25,192 nucleotides of DNA, taken from DSBN01 sp041686355. Lineage in GTDB: Bacteria > Spirochaetota > Spirochaetia > DSM-16054 > Sediminispirochaetaceae. Below, piece after piece: positions 15,581 through 23,179 of this stretch (the first letter of the stretch is position 1; the number at the start of each line of letters is the position of its first letter). The notes under the pieces are model-generated. The model was not told the origin of the DNA, did not search any database, and saw nothing but the letters and a program-made list of their open reading frames with translations. Made by a program: the position numbers and the translations under genes. Location: NCBI GenBank assembly GCA_041686355.1, contig JAWLDZ010000032.1, positions 1 through 25,192 on the forward strand, given 5' to 3'.

Positions 15581-16494
15581 ACGCGAATCCGTTTTATCCT
15601 CAGATTGTCTAAGTTCTTAGTTCCAATTCCCAGCTCGTCAGCGATATTGATATACCTCACGCTCGAAGCATCGGTTCCCCAGGTAGCTGCAGCCGCAGCA
15701 TCTACTGCTACAATATCCGGACTGATGATCTGCATCTTTTTTACCGATAGGGAAGATCGATGAGAACTCCCCCGCGGCCCGCCGCTCGTCATTACCGTGT
15801 AAGCATCAACCACGTTCAGGCTTGGTACCCGTAGAAGTGCAAACTCGGCAATGCAGCGGTGCAAATCGTTGGAATGGTAGTACCAGCGATCCCACACCAG
15901 CCCCATAAGGTTTTTTAATGCACAGGTAATAGTAGTGCTGCCATGGTGTTTCAATATGGGCACATTGATCACTACATCCGCCTCCAGAACCATCTCGTGC
16001 ACCATTACACTTTTCAGGTTTTTAGCCCCGGGAACCGCTGCTTCCTGAAAATAGCCCTTGGAAGAACCCGGCAGCATCTGCCCTCCCCCCTCCTTAGCGG
16101 CTTTCTCTATTTGTGTAGTACTGTAGGCCAACTTCCAATTGTCTATTGTATGATCTACCACATACACCTTCGCTGCACCCGCCTCGACGCAGCGCTGGAC
16201 TATTCTACTCACAAGGGCAGGGGTGGTGGTTGCACCGCGCTCGGGCTCTACATTCCAGGAGGCGTTGGGTTTTATCAATACCACTTGTCCCTTCTTTACA
16301 AAACGACCAAGGCCGCCCAGGGCGGTAATTCCCGTATCAAACATGCCTGCGGGCTCACCGCCCATCACCGCCGTCATATCGTACGGTCCGGATGTCTGCT
16401 GCCCATACAATGATAAGGGCTTACCAAGCAGCACTCCTGCCCCGGCAGCCAGGCTGTAGCGGCTTAAGGTTTGCAGAAACTCGCGCCTATCCAT
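15577..16494 (-). CDS. DUF362 family protein with Tat signal peptide
   Basis: The 305-residue product starts MDRREFLQTLSRYSLAAGAG, a clear twin-arginine signal (DRREFLQ) followed by a hydrophobic core and a likely cut near residue 30. The rest matches the DUF362 family, with VVLIKPNASWN, VYVVDHTIDNW, VVINVPILKHHG and CALKNLMGLVWDRWYYH. DUF362 domains often occur with ferredoxins, but their chemistry is not settled. No cysteine cluster motif is present in this protein itself, so the clusters probably sit on the next gene product. The ATG has GGGGGA upstream, overlaps the tatC stop by 8 bp and is coupled to the polyferredoxin gene by 4 bp. Confidence 0.88.
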   Translation of the reverse strand: MDRREFLQTLSRYSLAAGAGVLLGKPLSLYGQQTSGPYDMTAVMGGEPAGMFDTGITALGGLGRFVKKGQVVLIKPNASWNVEPERGATTTPALVSRIVQRCVEAGAAKVYVVDHTIDNWKLAYSTTQIEKAAKEGGGQMLPGSSKGYFQEAAVPGAKNLKSVMVHEMVLEADVVINVPILKHHGSTTITCALKNLMGLVWDRWYYHSNDLHRCIAEFALLRVPSLNVVDAYTVMTSGGPRGSSHRSSLSVKKMQIISPDIVAVDAAAAATWGTDASSVRYINIADELGIGTKNLDNLRIKRIRV

Positions 16495-17284
16495 CTTTCC
16501 CCCTTTTTTTAGACTTAAGATTTCCTTGCTCTGAAATTCGAATGAACAGCAGGCTTAGCTCGTATAAACAGTATAAAATTGAAGCTACTGCTACCTGGGT
16601 CACCGGATCCGGCGGGGTAAACAGTGCCGCTACTATAAAAAGTCCCAACAGCACATGTTTTCTCCCCCGGGCCAGCTGCTGTATATTATAAAACCCGGCC
16701 TTTACTCCTCCTACCAGAACTACCGGAAATAGAAACAAGAGGGCACAGACCACGGTAACTGATCCAAACAGCTGAATATAAGCACCGATACTCCAGGCAG
16801 CACGCACATCCGGCGTTCCAAACCCTACAAAAAAGCCGAGTACATAGGGAAAAAGAAAGAAGTAGGACCACAGCAGTCCAAGCAGATACAGCAGAACCAC
16901 TATCCCAGCCGTCGGCAGCATGATCCTCTTTTCAGCAGCGGTCAGCGCAGGAACTACAAAACTGAAAGTTTCAATAACCAGTACCGGTACTCCGATTATG
17001 GTTGAAAGATACACAGCAAGTCGAAGATAGGTGACAAATTTCTCTTGAGGCTTAATATAGATAAGCTCTATTCCTAAATCGCGGGGTAGTTTGAGTAAAA
17101 CTTGAACAAAATAGTCCCCAAAGATAAAGAAAACCAACGCCGCAAGTGCAGTTATTCCAAGAGCAGTAAGAATTTTCTTGCGCAACACCTCCAGATGATC
17201 CCAAAAGGTGGTGCCCCCACTGCTGTAAAAATCATTCCCCGGGCTGCTGCCCTTAGGTCTCGGATGTTCTCTCAGTATCGTCAT
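16487..17284 (-). CDS. tatC: Sec-independent translocase subunit TatC
   Basis: TatC recognises twin-arginine signals and forms the core of the Tat translocase. The product has about 265 residues with six hydrophobic helices. The N-terminal signature WDHLEVLRKKIL matches the family's HLxELRxR, the first periplasmic loop contains KPQEKFVTYLR, and the last loops carry FTPPDPVTQ. I take the ATG at 17284 because AGGAGA lies just upstream; a longer frame reaches 17323 without a better site. The start overlaps tatA by 32 bp, and the end overlaps the DUF362 gene. No tatB is present, so this is a minimal TatAC system. Confidence 0.95.
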   Translation of the reverse strand: MTILREHPRPKGSSPGNDFYSSGGTTFWDHLEVLRKKILTALGITALAALVFFIFGDYFVQVLLKLPRDLGIELIYIKPQEKFVTYLRLAVYLSTIIGVPVLVIETFSFVVPALTAAEKRIMLPTAGIVVLLYLLGLLWSYFFLFPYVLGFFVGFGTPDVRAAWSIGAYIQLFGSVTVVCALLFLFPVVLVGGVKAGFYNIQQLARGRKHVLLGLFIVAALFTPPDPVTQVAVASILYCLYELSLLFIRISEQGNLKSKKRGKDG

Positions 17285-17462
17285 TCTTCTCCTGCCTGTG
17301 TGCTGCTTCATCCTGAAAAACATCTGAAACTGAATTCATTTCCTTTTTAAAAATTTTTAACGACCTTGCTAAAGAGCCGGCGGCATCCGGAAGTTTTTTT
17401 GCTCCAAACAAGAGGAAGAACAGAACCAAAATAATTATAATCTCTGGTGCGCCTATATGCAT
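17253..17462 (-). CDS. tatA: Tat translocase subunit TatA
   Basis: TatA makes the pore-forming oligomers of the Tat pathway. The 69-residue protein has a short N-terminal helix (IGAPEIIIILVLFFLLF), the hinge FGAKKLPD at 19-26, an amphipathic helix (SLARSLKIFKKEM) and a charged tail. AGGAGG lies eight bases before the ATG. It is the first gene of a four-gene operon, tatA-tatC-DUF362-polyferredoxin, in which each junction overlaps. In systems without TatB a single TatA can do both jobs. Confidence 0.92.
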   Translation of the reverse strand: MHIGAPEIIIILVLFFLLFGAKKLPDAAGSLARSLKIFKKEMNSVSDVFQDEAAHRQEKNDDTERTSET

Positions 17463-17570
17463 AATATCGCCTCCTACCCCATAGTATTCTGGATAACAAG
17501 TTGATATGCAATTTTAAAATACAATTTCAGATATACACACATAGAGTGAGTTTATGCTATCTTCACATCT

Positions 17571-18803
17571 ATGACTCGGAATGAAAAGATTATCTTAGCC
17601 ATCGCTTCGGCCGCCCATTTTTTTACCCACTTTGCTATGCTCTCATTTCCTGCAATGGTAATGCCCTTGAGCAGGGATCTAGGGCTGCCTGTTTCAGAGG
17701 TAATCGGGCTGAGCTTCTGGATGTATTTTCTCTATGGCGTGTTAGCTTCGCTGTGGGGATGGATAAGCGACAAATGGGGTCATAAACCAGCCCTTGGGGC
17801 TGGCCTCATGATTGCAGGAGTAGGATTGATTATGGCGGGGGTGTATCCGTCGCTGACCATGTTAACAGTTAGTTTTGCCCTGGTGGGGGTCGGTTGTTCA
17901 TCCTACCACCCTGCCGGCACCGCTCTGGTAAGCCAGGGAATCAAGGAGCGAGGAAGAGCTCTTGGAATAAATGGAATTTGGGGCAGTGTTGGAATGGCTA
18001 TGGTCCCCTTTGCAATTGGGATGTTCAACTTTTTGATCGGCTGGCGCGGGGGGCTGATGATAGTAGGAGCAGGCGGGATGCTCCTGGGGATCGCCGGCCT
18101 CTTCGCCCCCTTCCAGATAGAAAAAGGCAGCGACCGTATGCAGACTGAACCGCTGGACGAAAAGACCGCCCGCAAGCTTTTTCTCATTTTTGCCGTGGCC
18201 ATGGTATTTGGCGGCTTTCTGTTCCGCAGCTTTACCCTTATGCTGCCGACTTTCCTCGAATACCGCTTGGGAGACATTAGTGAACAGGTGCGTTTATGGG
18301 TCTCCGAACACTTTGTTCCGGTGGAAGGAAGCACCGCCTTCAATACCCTCGCAGCAAATATTGTTGCTACCTTTGTCTATGTAGTCGGAATTATCGGTCA
18401 GTGGATTGGCGGCCGCACCGCCGACCGTTACAGTCTGAAGCATGCCTATTTCTTCTTCTTTCTGTGTGCCGTACCCTTTATGCTGGCGATACTCTTTTTC
18501 AAGAGCTGGATTATCATTCCTGCTTCGGCACTGTTTGTTCTGTTCCTGCTGGGGATGCAGCCTATCGAAAACAGCCTGGTCGCCTACCTCACCCCCGCTA
18601 AATGGCGTTCGATTGGCTTTGGACTTAAGTTTACCCTGGTATTTGGTGCGGGGGCCTTTGGAGTAAAACTGGTAAGTCTGGTTGAAGAAACAGCCGGCCT
18701 TGAAGCTGTGATGCAACTTAATTTGCTGTACCTGATCAGCATAGTGGCGGCGGCGAGCATACTGCTTCTGGCCAGCCGAAAAATCGTGATTCGCCACTTT
18801 TAG
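17571..18803 (+). CDS. Major facilitator superfamily transporter
   Basis: The 410-residue protein has twelve predicted membrane helices in two bundles. The motif A region reads GWISDKWGHKPAL near residues 63-75, and the loop between helices 8 and 9 carries GGRTADRYSLKHA. The segment SYHPAGTALVSQ resembles the Fsr/fosmidomycin-resistance and related drug-proton antiporters, but the substrate cannot be assigned. No convincing ribosome site precedes the ATG at 17571, so the message may be leaderless or start elsewhere. It is divergent from the tat operon and leads toward the MoaD-like gene 87 bp downstream. Confidence 0.85.
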   Translation: MTRNEKIILAIASAAHFFTHFAMLSFPAMVMPLSRDLGLPVSEVIGLSFWMYFLYGVLASLWGWISDKWGHKPALGAGLMIAGVGLIMAGVYPSLTMLTVSFALVGVGCSSYHPAGTALVSQGIKERGRALGINGIWGSVGMAMVPFAIGMFNFLIGWRGGLMIVGAGGMLLGIAGLFAPFQIEKGSDRMQTEPLDEKTARKLFLIFAVAMVFGGFLFRSFTLMLPTFLEYRLGDISEQVRLWVSEHFVPVEGSTAFNTLAANIVATFVYVVGIIGQWIGGRTADRYSLKHAYFFFFLCAVPFMLAILFFKSWIIIPASALFVLFLLGMQPIENSLVAYLTPAKWRSIGFGLKFTLVFGAGAFGVKLVSLVEETAGLEAVMQLNLLYLISIVAAASILLLASRKIVIRHF

Positions 18804-18857
18804 AGCGGAATAAAAGAATCGGCCGAGAGGCCCGGCAGGAAAGTTTCAGGTTACTTG

Positions 18858-18890
18858 ACCGCTATACTCATATTAAATTAGTATAGCGGT
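18858..18890. repeat. Perfect 11-bp inverted repeat abutting the MoaD-like start codon
   Basis: ACCGCTATACT (18858-18868) and AGTATAGCGGT (18880-18890) are exact inverted repeats around 11 A+T-rich bases. The right arm ends at the base before the ATG at 18891. There is no U-run after it in either direction, so it is not an ordinary terminator. It could be a repressor operator or an mRNA hairpin. TTGACC at 18855-18860 may be part of a promoter overlapping it. Confidence 0.7.
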
Positions 18891-19124
18891 ATGCAGATAA
18901 CTATAGAGTATATGGGCTTTTTTCGCATAGACGGGGTACCCAGTAATACCGTGGTCGAGGTAGAACCGGATTCCACTGTGTCCGAGTTACTGGACCGACT
19001 TGATGTAAAACCGGAGCACCGAACCTACATTCGACCAATAGTGAACCAAACTCGACGCTCCTTTGAGTATACCCTACAAGACAAGGACCATTTGTTTCTC
19101 TATTTCCCTATCGGCGGCGGTTGA
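18891..19124 (+). CDS. MoaD/ThiS-like ubiquitin-fold sulfur carrier
   Basis: The 77-residue protein has the MoaD/ThiS pattern. It opens with a beta strand (QITIEYMGFFRI), then a DSTVSELLDRL helix. The C-terminus is LFLYFPIGGG, ending in the free Gly-Gly that E1-like enzymes activate for thiocarboxylate formation. It could serve molybdopterin, tungsten-cofactor or thiamine-type sulfur transfer. No moeB, moaE, thiF or cofactor-dependent enzyme is adjacent, so it is an orphan. There is no Shine-Dalgarno site; instead a perfect inverted repeat touches the ATG. It converges with the antiporter gene. Confidence 0.8.
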   Translation: MQITIEYMGFFRIDGVPSNTVVEVEPDSTVSELLDRLDVKPEHRTYIRPIVNQTRRSFEYTLQDKDHLFLYFPIGGG

Positions 19125-19174
19125 ATCGGTTAAGGTTAAATCGGCGGCGCTTAGGCTTTTAGACGAGTTTATTA

Positions 19175-20146
19175 CTAGCTAAAGGTGCTAGTCACGAGAT
19201 AAGTTATGTAGGCAATATAGCTAATCAGCAGCACCCCGCCCTCGAGACGGTTAATCCTACCGGGACGACCGCGAAAGCCGTAACATACAACAAATAGAGA
19301 AAGAGTCAAAACCGCCATCACCAGCATGTCCCTGGTGAAGACCTTGGTCTCTACGCTTATTGGCTGTATGACACCGGCGATACCAACCACAGCCAGGGTG
19401 TTGAACATGTTCGAGCCCAGGACATTCCCAATCGCAATGTCATGTTCATTCTTACGAACGGCAGCCAAGGTTGAAGCGAGCTCAGGCAGTGATGTGCCTA
19501 CCGCAACGATGGTCAAGCCGATCACCAAATCACTCACTCCAAAGGCCAGGGCAATTTCCACCGCCCCCCAGACCAGAATACGAGAACTGACTACCAGCAG
19601 CACAAGTCCTGCAAGCAAACTGAAAACAGCCTTAGACATAGGCAGGGTCTTTGCTTCTAGACTCTCCTCTATCTCTCTCCCAAGGGTATCCGGCTGCTTC
19701 CTCATGCCTTGCCAAATGTTCCAGGCCATTACTCCGCCGAACAAGATCAACAGAACAATCGCCTCTATCCGGGTAACTGCTCCATCTTGCAGCTGCCAGG
19801 CGGATACGGCGGTTACCGCAGTAAGAATCGGCAACTCCTTACGCAGCACCTGTGAATGCACTGCAATTGGACTGATGAGCGCCGTAAGACCAAGTATGAG
19901 CGCAATGTTGCTTATATTTGAACCATAGGCATTTCCAAGGGCCAGACCGGGGTTTCCCTGATACGCGGCCAGAGCAGATACCACCATCTCCGGAGCTGAA
20001 GTACCGAAGCCAATAATTACCATACCTATCAGCAAAGACGGCATTCCAAAATAGCGGGCGATTGTCGCAGAACCTTCAATAAAGCGATCTGCGCTCCACA
20101 CCAGAAGTGCCAGTCCAACTAAAACCGCAATAAAATTCAATGCCAC
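19175..20146 (-). CDS. Calcium/sodium antiporter (CaCA family, YrbG-like)
   Basis: The 323-residue membrane protein contains the two inverted alpha repeats of the family: GFGTSAPEMVVS with GNAYGSNISNIAL in the first half, and AVGTSLPELASTL with GNVLGSNMFNTLA in the second. These line the cation site, and the acidic Glu of each repeat (APEM, LPEL) is present. About ten helices are visible. It should exchange Ca2+ or another cation for Na+ or H+. The start is a GTG at 20146 preceded by GGGTGAG. It is a single gene next to the ferredoxin terminator. Confidence 0.92.
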   Translation of the reverse strand: MALNFIAVLVGLALLVWSADRFIEGSATIARYFGMPSLLIGMVIIGFGTSAPEMVVSALAAYQGNPGLALGNAYGSNISNIALILGLTALISPIAVHSQVLRKELPILTAVTAVSAWQLQDGAVTRIEAIVLLILFGGVMAWNIWQGMRKQPDTLGREIEESLEAKTLPMSKAVFSLLAGLVLLVVSSRILVWGAVEIALAFGVSDLVIGLTIVAVGTSLPELASTLAAVRKNEHDIAIGNVLGSNMFNTLAVVGIAGVIQPISVETKVFTRDMLVMAVLTLSLFVVCYGFRGRPGRINRLEGGVLLISYIAYITYLVTSTFS

Positions 20147-20185
20147 CTATCTCACCCCTACCTATAGCACCTTTGGCGCAACTAC

Positions 20186-20214
20186 AAAAAAACCGGCCCT
20201 CGATAGAAGGCCGG
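20186..20214 (-). terminator. Intrinsic terminator after the ferredoxin gene
   Basis: CCGGCC (20193-20198) pairs with GGCCGG (20209-20214). In minus-strand RNA the hairpin is followed by seven Us (bases 20192-20186). It sits 24 bp after the ferredoxin stop. Confidence 0.85.
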
Positions 20215-20237
20215 CCTCTAAAACTGGAGCTATCAGC

Positions 20238-20465
20238 TTACAGTTTTTCGATCTCTATGGCTTCGACAGGGCATGCGTCGCAGGCGTCTTTGGCTTCATC
20301 ATAAGCGTCGTCATCAAATTCTCCTACAGACATTACTCCGTCCATCGAGCCATTGGTAACGTCAGCCTTACCTTCATCGTCTTCTTCATAGTGATCGGGG
20401 TCCATAGAATAACATACACCGTCGGCGATGCATTTATCCTTGTCTACTTTGATTCGGTACTTCAT
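20238..20465 (-). CDS. Single-cluster acidic ferredoxin, probable Asp-ligated [4Fe-4S]
   Basis: The 75-residue protein reads CIADGVC at residues 12-18 and CDACPVEAI at 62-70. This matches Pyrococcus furiosus ferredoxin, where C-x2-D-x2-C plus a distant CP ligate one cluster: C12, D15, C18 and C65. The Cys usually found three residues after the second ligand is Asp here (D22), and Cys62 is an extra. A long, strongly acidic stretch fills the middle. It is a soluble electron carrier; the partner is unknown. The ATG has AGGAGG, and the gene has its own promoter and terminator, so it is a single-gene unit. Confidence 0.88.
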   Translation of the reverse strand: MKYRIKVDKDKCIADGVCYSMDPDHYEEDDEGKADVTNGSMDGVMSVGEFDDDAYDEAKDACDACPVEAIEIEKL

Positions 20466-20496
20466 TATTGATCCTCCTTGAAAGACTTCACTTACT

Positions 20497-20526
20497 TTTG
20501 TACTGCAATCACATGCAATATGTCAA
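20497..20526 (-). promoter_or_regulatory. Promoter of the ferredoxin gene
   Basis: A consensus TTGACA (20526-20521) and TACAAA (20502-20497) are 18 bases apart, 32 bases upstream of the ATG. This lies only 36 bp after the glycerol kinase stop. Confidence 0.6.
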
Positions 20527-20561
20527 GACAAATTGTTTTAAATCAGCTATTCTGATATATA

Positions 20562-22079
20562 TCAATCAACCCAGTCTATGGTCCGCTGAACAGCTTTTTT
20601 CCACCCATGGATCAATTTATCCCTTTTAACGGCTGTCATTTGGGGCTTCCAGGTTTTACCAACCTTCCAGTTTTTCTTCAAATCATCTAAATCTTTCCAA
20701 AACCCAACCGCCAGCCCGGCAGCGTAGGCCGCACCTAATGCAGTCGTTTCGGTTACTTCCGGACGAATCACGTTTACATTCAGGGTATCCGCCTGAAACT
20801 GCATCAGCAACTCGCTGGCAACCATTCCCCCATCAACCTTCAGGTCGTTCAGGTGTACACCGGAATCTTTTTCCATCGCCTCGACCAGTTCAACCACCTG
20901 ATACGCGGTGGACTCCAGAACAGCCCTGGCTATATGCGCCTTGGTGATGTAATGCGTAAGCCCGGCAATAATACCGCGGGCACTGCTGTTCCAGTGGGGA
21001 GCAAACAATCCGGAGAAGGCCGGAACAATGTAGATACCGCCGTTATCCTCAACCTGGTCGGCCAGATCGTTTATCTCTGGTGCTTTGCTGATCATCTTCA
21101 AGTTGTCACGAACCCACTGTACCAGCGAGCCGGCCACTGCAATTGACCCCTCCAGTGCATAGACGGCGGGCTGGTCCCCGATTTTGAACCCGACAGTAGT
21201 CAATAAACCGTGCTTTGACTGAACCGGCTGCTCTCCAGTATTCAAAAGCAAAAAGCCTCCGGTTCCATAGGTACTTTTGGCCTCGCCCGGGGTATAGCAG
21301 ATTTGACCAAACAGGGCCGCTTGTTGATCGCCCAAGATACCTGCCACAGGTATCTTGGCGCCAAAGGGTCCATCTTCTGTTGTGTATCCAAAAAATGAGG
21401 GGTCGCTGGAAGGGCGAATCTCCGGCAACATAGAGGGACTCGCCTCCATCACCCTCATCATATCTCTATCCCATTCGAGGGTATTTATATTCATCAGCAT
21501 TGTCCGTGAAGCATTAGTTACATCGGTTATATGGGAGCCCCCCTGCGGCCCTCCGGTGAGCCACCACACTATCCAGGTATCAATTGTACCAAACAGGGCA
21601 TCACCCTTCTCTGCCGCCATTTTTGCCTCCGGCACATTGTCCATGATCCACTTCATTTTTGGACCTGCAAAATAAGTGGCCAGGGGCAGACCAACCTTTT
21701 CCCGGAAGCAATCCTTATCTCCGTTTTCGGCTAAGTCCTCAATGATCTCTGAGGTGCGGGTATCCTGCCATACAATCGCGTTATAATAGGGTTTACCGGT
21801 ATTCTTATCCCATACAAGAGTCGTCTCCCGTTGGTTTGTAATACCCACAGAGGCAATTTCTTCGCTGCTCACACCGGCCTCTTTCAATGTTATCTTAATC
21901 ACCTCTTGGGTACGATCCCAAATCTCCAGAGGATCATGTTCAACCCAGCCTGCCCGGGGGAAGAACTGTTTATGCTCTATCTGATGTGAAGCAACTATTT
22001 GACCTCCCTTATCAAACAGGATGAACCGCGAACTGGTTGTTCCCTGATCAATAGAACCTATATATTTTTTCTCTTTCAT
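20562..22079 (-). CDS. glpK: Glycerol kinase
   Basis: GlpK phosphorylates glycerol to glycerol 3-phosphate. From the ATG at 22079 the product has 505 residues, close to E. coli's 502. It starts MKEKKYIGSIDQGTTSSRF, the family's phosphate-binding loop. The active-site WVEHDPLEIW, the hinge sequence TYGTGGFLLLNTG and the KVDGGMVASELLMQFQAD signature are intact. A frame upstream reaches 22160 but lacks a ribosome site; AGAGGTG precedes the chosen ATG. The gene has a consensus promoter and stands divergent from a DeoR-type regulator, its probable controller. No glpF or glpD is in view. Confidence 0.97.
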   Translation of the reverse strand: MKEKKYIGSIDQGTTSSRFILFDKGGQIVASHQIEHKQFFPRAGWVEHDPLEIWDRTQEVIKITLKEAGVSSEEIASVGITNQRETTLVWDKNTGKPYYNAIVWQDTRTSEIIEDLAENGDKDCFREKVGLPLATYFAGPKMKWIMDNVPEAKMAAEKGDALFGTIDTWIVWWLTGGPQGGSHITDVTNASRTMLMNINTLEWDRDMMRVMEASPSMLPEIRPSSDPSFFGYTTEDGPFGAKIPVAGILGDQQAALFGQICYTPGEAKSTYGTGGFLLLNTGEQPVQSKHGLLTTVGFKIGDQPAVYALEGSIAVAGSLVQWVRDNLKMISKAPEINDLADQVEDNGGIYIVPAFSGLFAPHWNSSARGIIAGLTHYITKAHIARAVLESTAYQVVELVEAMEKDSGVHLNDLKVDGGMVASELLMQFQADTLNVNVIRPEVTETTALGAAYAAGLAVGFWKDLDDLKKNWKVGKTWKPQMTAVKRDKLIHGWKKAVQRTIDWVD

Positions 22080-22175
22080 CACTGCACCTCTTCTTTTAGT
22101 TTTTTTTAACTTCGAATGCCGCGGCGCGGCAAGCGAAACAACGAAAAATCGCTTCTGCATAAGAACTTGTGGATC

Positions 22176-22204
22176 ATTTTATAACTGCTCTGGACAGCTG
22201 TCAA
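22176..22204 (-). promoter_or_regulatory. Promoter of glpK
   Basis: On the minus strand TTGACA (22204-22199) and TAAAAT (22181-22176) are separated by 17 bases, an almost ideal housekeeping promoter about 95 bp upstream of the start codon. Confidence 0.75.
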
Positions 22205-22209
22205 GAAAA

Positions 22210-22275
22210 CGTTATTATTAATTCTCAATAGAACATTGTTATAATTACATTTAGAACATAAACATACAAATAACG
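22210..22275. promoter_or_regulatory. Candidate operators between glpK and its regulator
   Basis: CGTTATT (22210-22216) and AATAACG (22269-22275) form an inverted pair bounding the region. Inside are two direct AGAACAT copies (22230-22236 and 22253-22259). The half-site ATGTTC resembles the E. coli GlpR half-operator. The region lies between the two divergent promoters. Repeats are clear; regulator binding is inferred. Confidence 0.45.
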
Positions 22276-22276
22276 A

Positions 22277-22305
22277 TTGACAAAGCAAAATAGTCAACTT
22301 AAAAT
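22277..22305 (+). promoter_or_regulatory. Promoter of the DeoR-family gene
   Basis: TTGACA (22277-22282) and TAAAAT (22300-22305) lie 17 bases apart and about 25 bp upstream of the start codon. They use the same box sequences as the glpK promoter on the other strand. Confidence 0.7.
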
Positions 22306-22329
22306 ATCAAACACATACGGGAGCAATGC

Positions 22330-23130
22330 ATGGCTGAATCATACATTCCGGCTGATAGACAGTCTAGAATACAGAAACTCATACAAGAACAGGGCATCGT
22401 GAAGGTAGCTGAACTGAGTAAAATGTTCGGAGTTACCGAACTTACCATACGCCGCGACCTGGATGTGCTGGAAAAACATGGCGTACTCGATCGAACCCAC
22501 GGTGGAGCTATTCTGCGCCACCGAATGCGAATCGAGCCACTGTATACCGAGAAGGATCAAATCAACCGTGGTTCAAAGGAACTCATCGGGCAGGCGGTCA
22601 ACCAGTATGTCGAAGAGGGTGATACCCTGCTGATTAATACCGGATCTACAACAGCCCAGGTGTTGCGCCACCTTTCCGGAAAAAAACTGAGGGTCATAAC
22701 CAGTAATGCCGGTGCAGTTGTTGAAGTAAAAGACCCCGAGGTTGAACTAATTCTAACCGGCGGCCTTTTCAGGCGGCAGTCCAATTCTTTAATCGGCGGT
22801 TTTGCCCATTACGTGTTAGATCATATATGCGGCAGCAAGGCTATTATCGGGATCGACGGCCTCAGTATAAACTACGGACTCACCACTCCCATCCACCAGG
22901 AAGCTGAGGTGACCCGCTTGATGATAGAGAGAACCCAGGGGCCGGTAATCGTGGTGGCCGATCACACCAAAATGGGGGTAGTGTCCAACTTTGTAACCGC
23001 CCCGATCGAAAAAATCAGCATGCTTATTACCGATAAAAACATCGAAACCGACTTCAGGGAAGAACTTGAACATCGCAATATCAAAGTGGTAATAGCCGAA
23101 GAAGCCCTAAAAAAGCGACCCCTGGAATAA
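22330..23130 (+). CDS. DeoR-family transcriptional repressor, GlpR-like
   Basis: The 266-residue protein has an N-terminal winged helix (about residues 10-62, with VAELSKMFGVTELTIRRDLD and the DRTHGGA wing). The sugar-phosphate sensing domain follows, with TLLINTGSTTAQ and LTGGLFRRQSNSLIGG and the conserved DGLSINYGLTT. GlpR proteins are released from DNA by glycerol 3-phosphate. The divergent position next to glpK makes that the best guess, but other sugar phosphates are possible. The ATG at 22330 has GGGAG upstream. Repeats in the shared intergenic region are its probable binding sites. Confidence 0.92.
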   Translation: MAESYIPADRQSRIQKLIQEQGIVKVAELSKMFGVTELTIRRDLDVLEKHGVLDRTHGGAILRHRMRIEPLYTEKDQINRGSKELIGQAVNQYVEEGDTLLINTGSTTAQVLRHLSGKKLRVITSNAGAVVEVKDPEVELILTGGLFRRQSNSLIGGFAHYVLDHICGSKAIIGIDGLSINYGLTTPIHQEAEVTRLMIERTQGPVIVVADHTKMGVVSNFVTAPIEKISMLITDKNIETDFREELEHRNIKVVIAEEALKKRPLE

Positions 23131-23179
23131 TCCAGAAGGCCGCTCATACTCTTGCACTCTTGCTGCTATATTTTGATTT

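Noticed and set aside
19110..19149. Direct repeat ATCGGCGGCG at 19110 and 19140, 30 bp apart
   Set aside because: Only 10 bp match and the flanks differ. The first copy encodes the Gly-rich end of the MoaD-like protein. Probably chance.
20542..20556. Small ATCAG/CTGAT hairpin after glpK as a terminator
   Set aside because: The stem is only 5 bp with a weak U tail and overlaps the region before the ferredoxin promoter; not enough to call.
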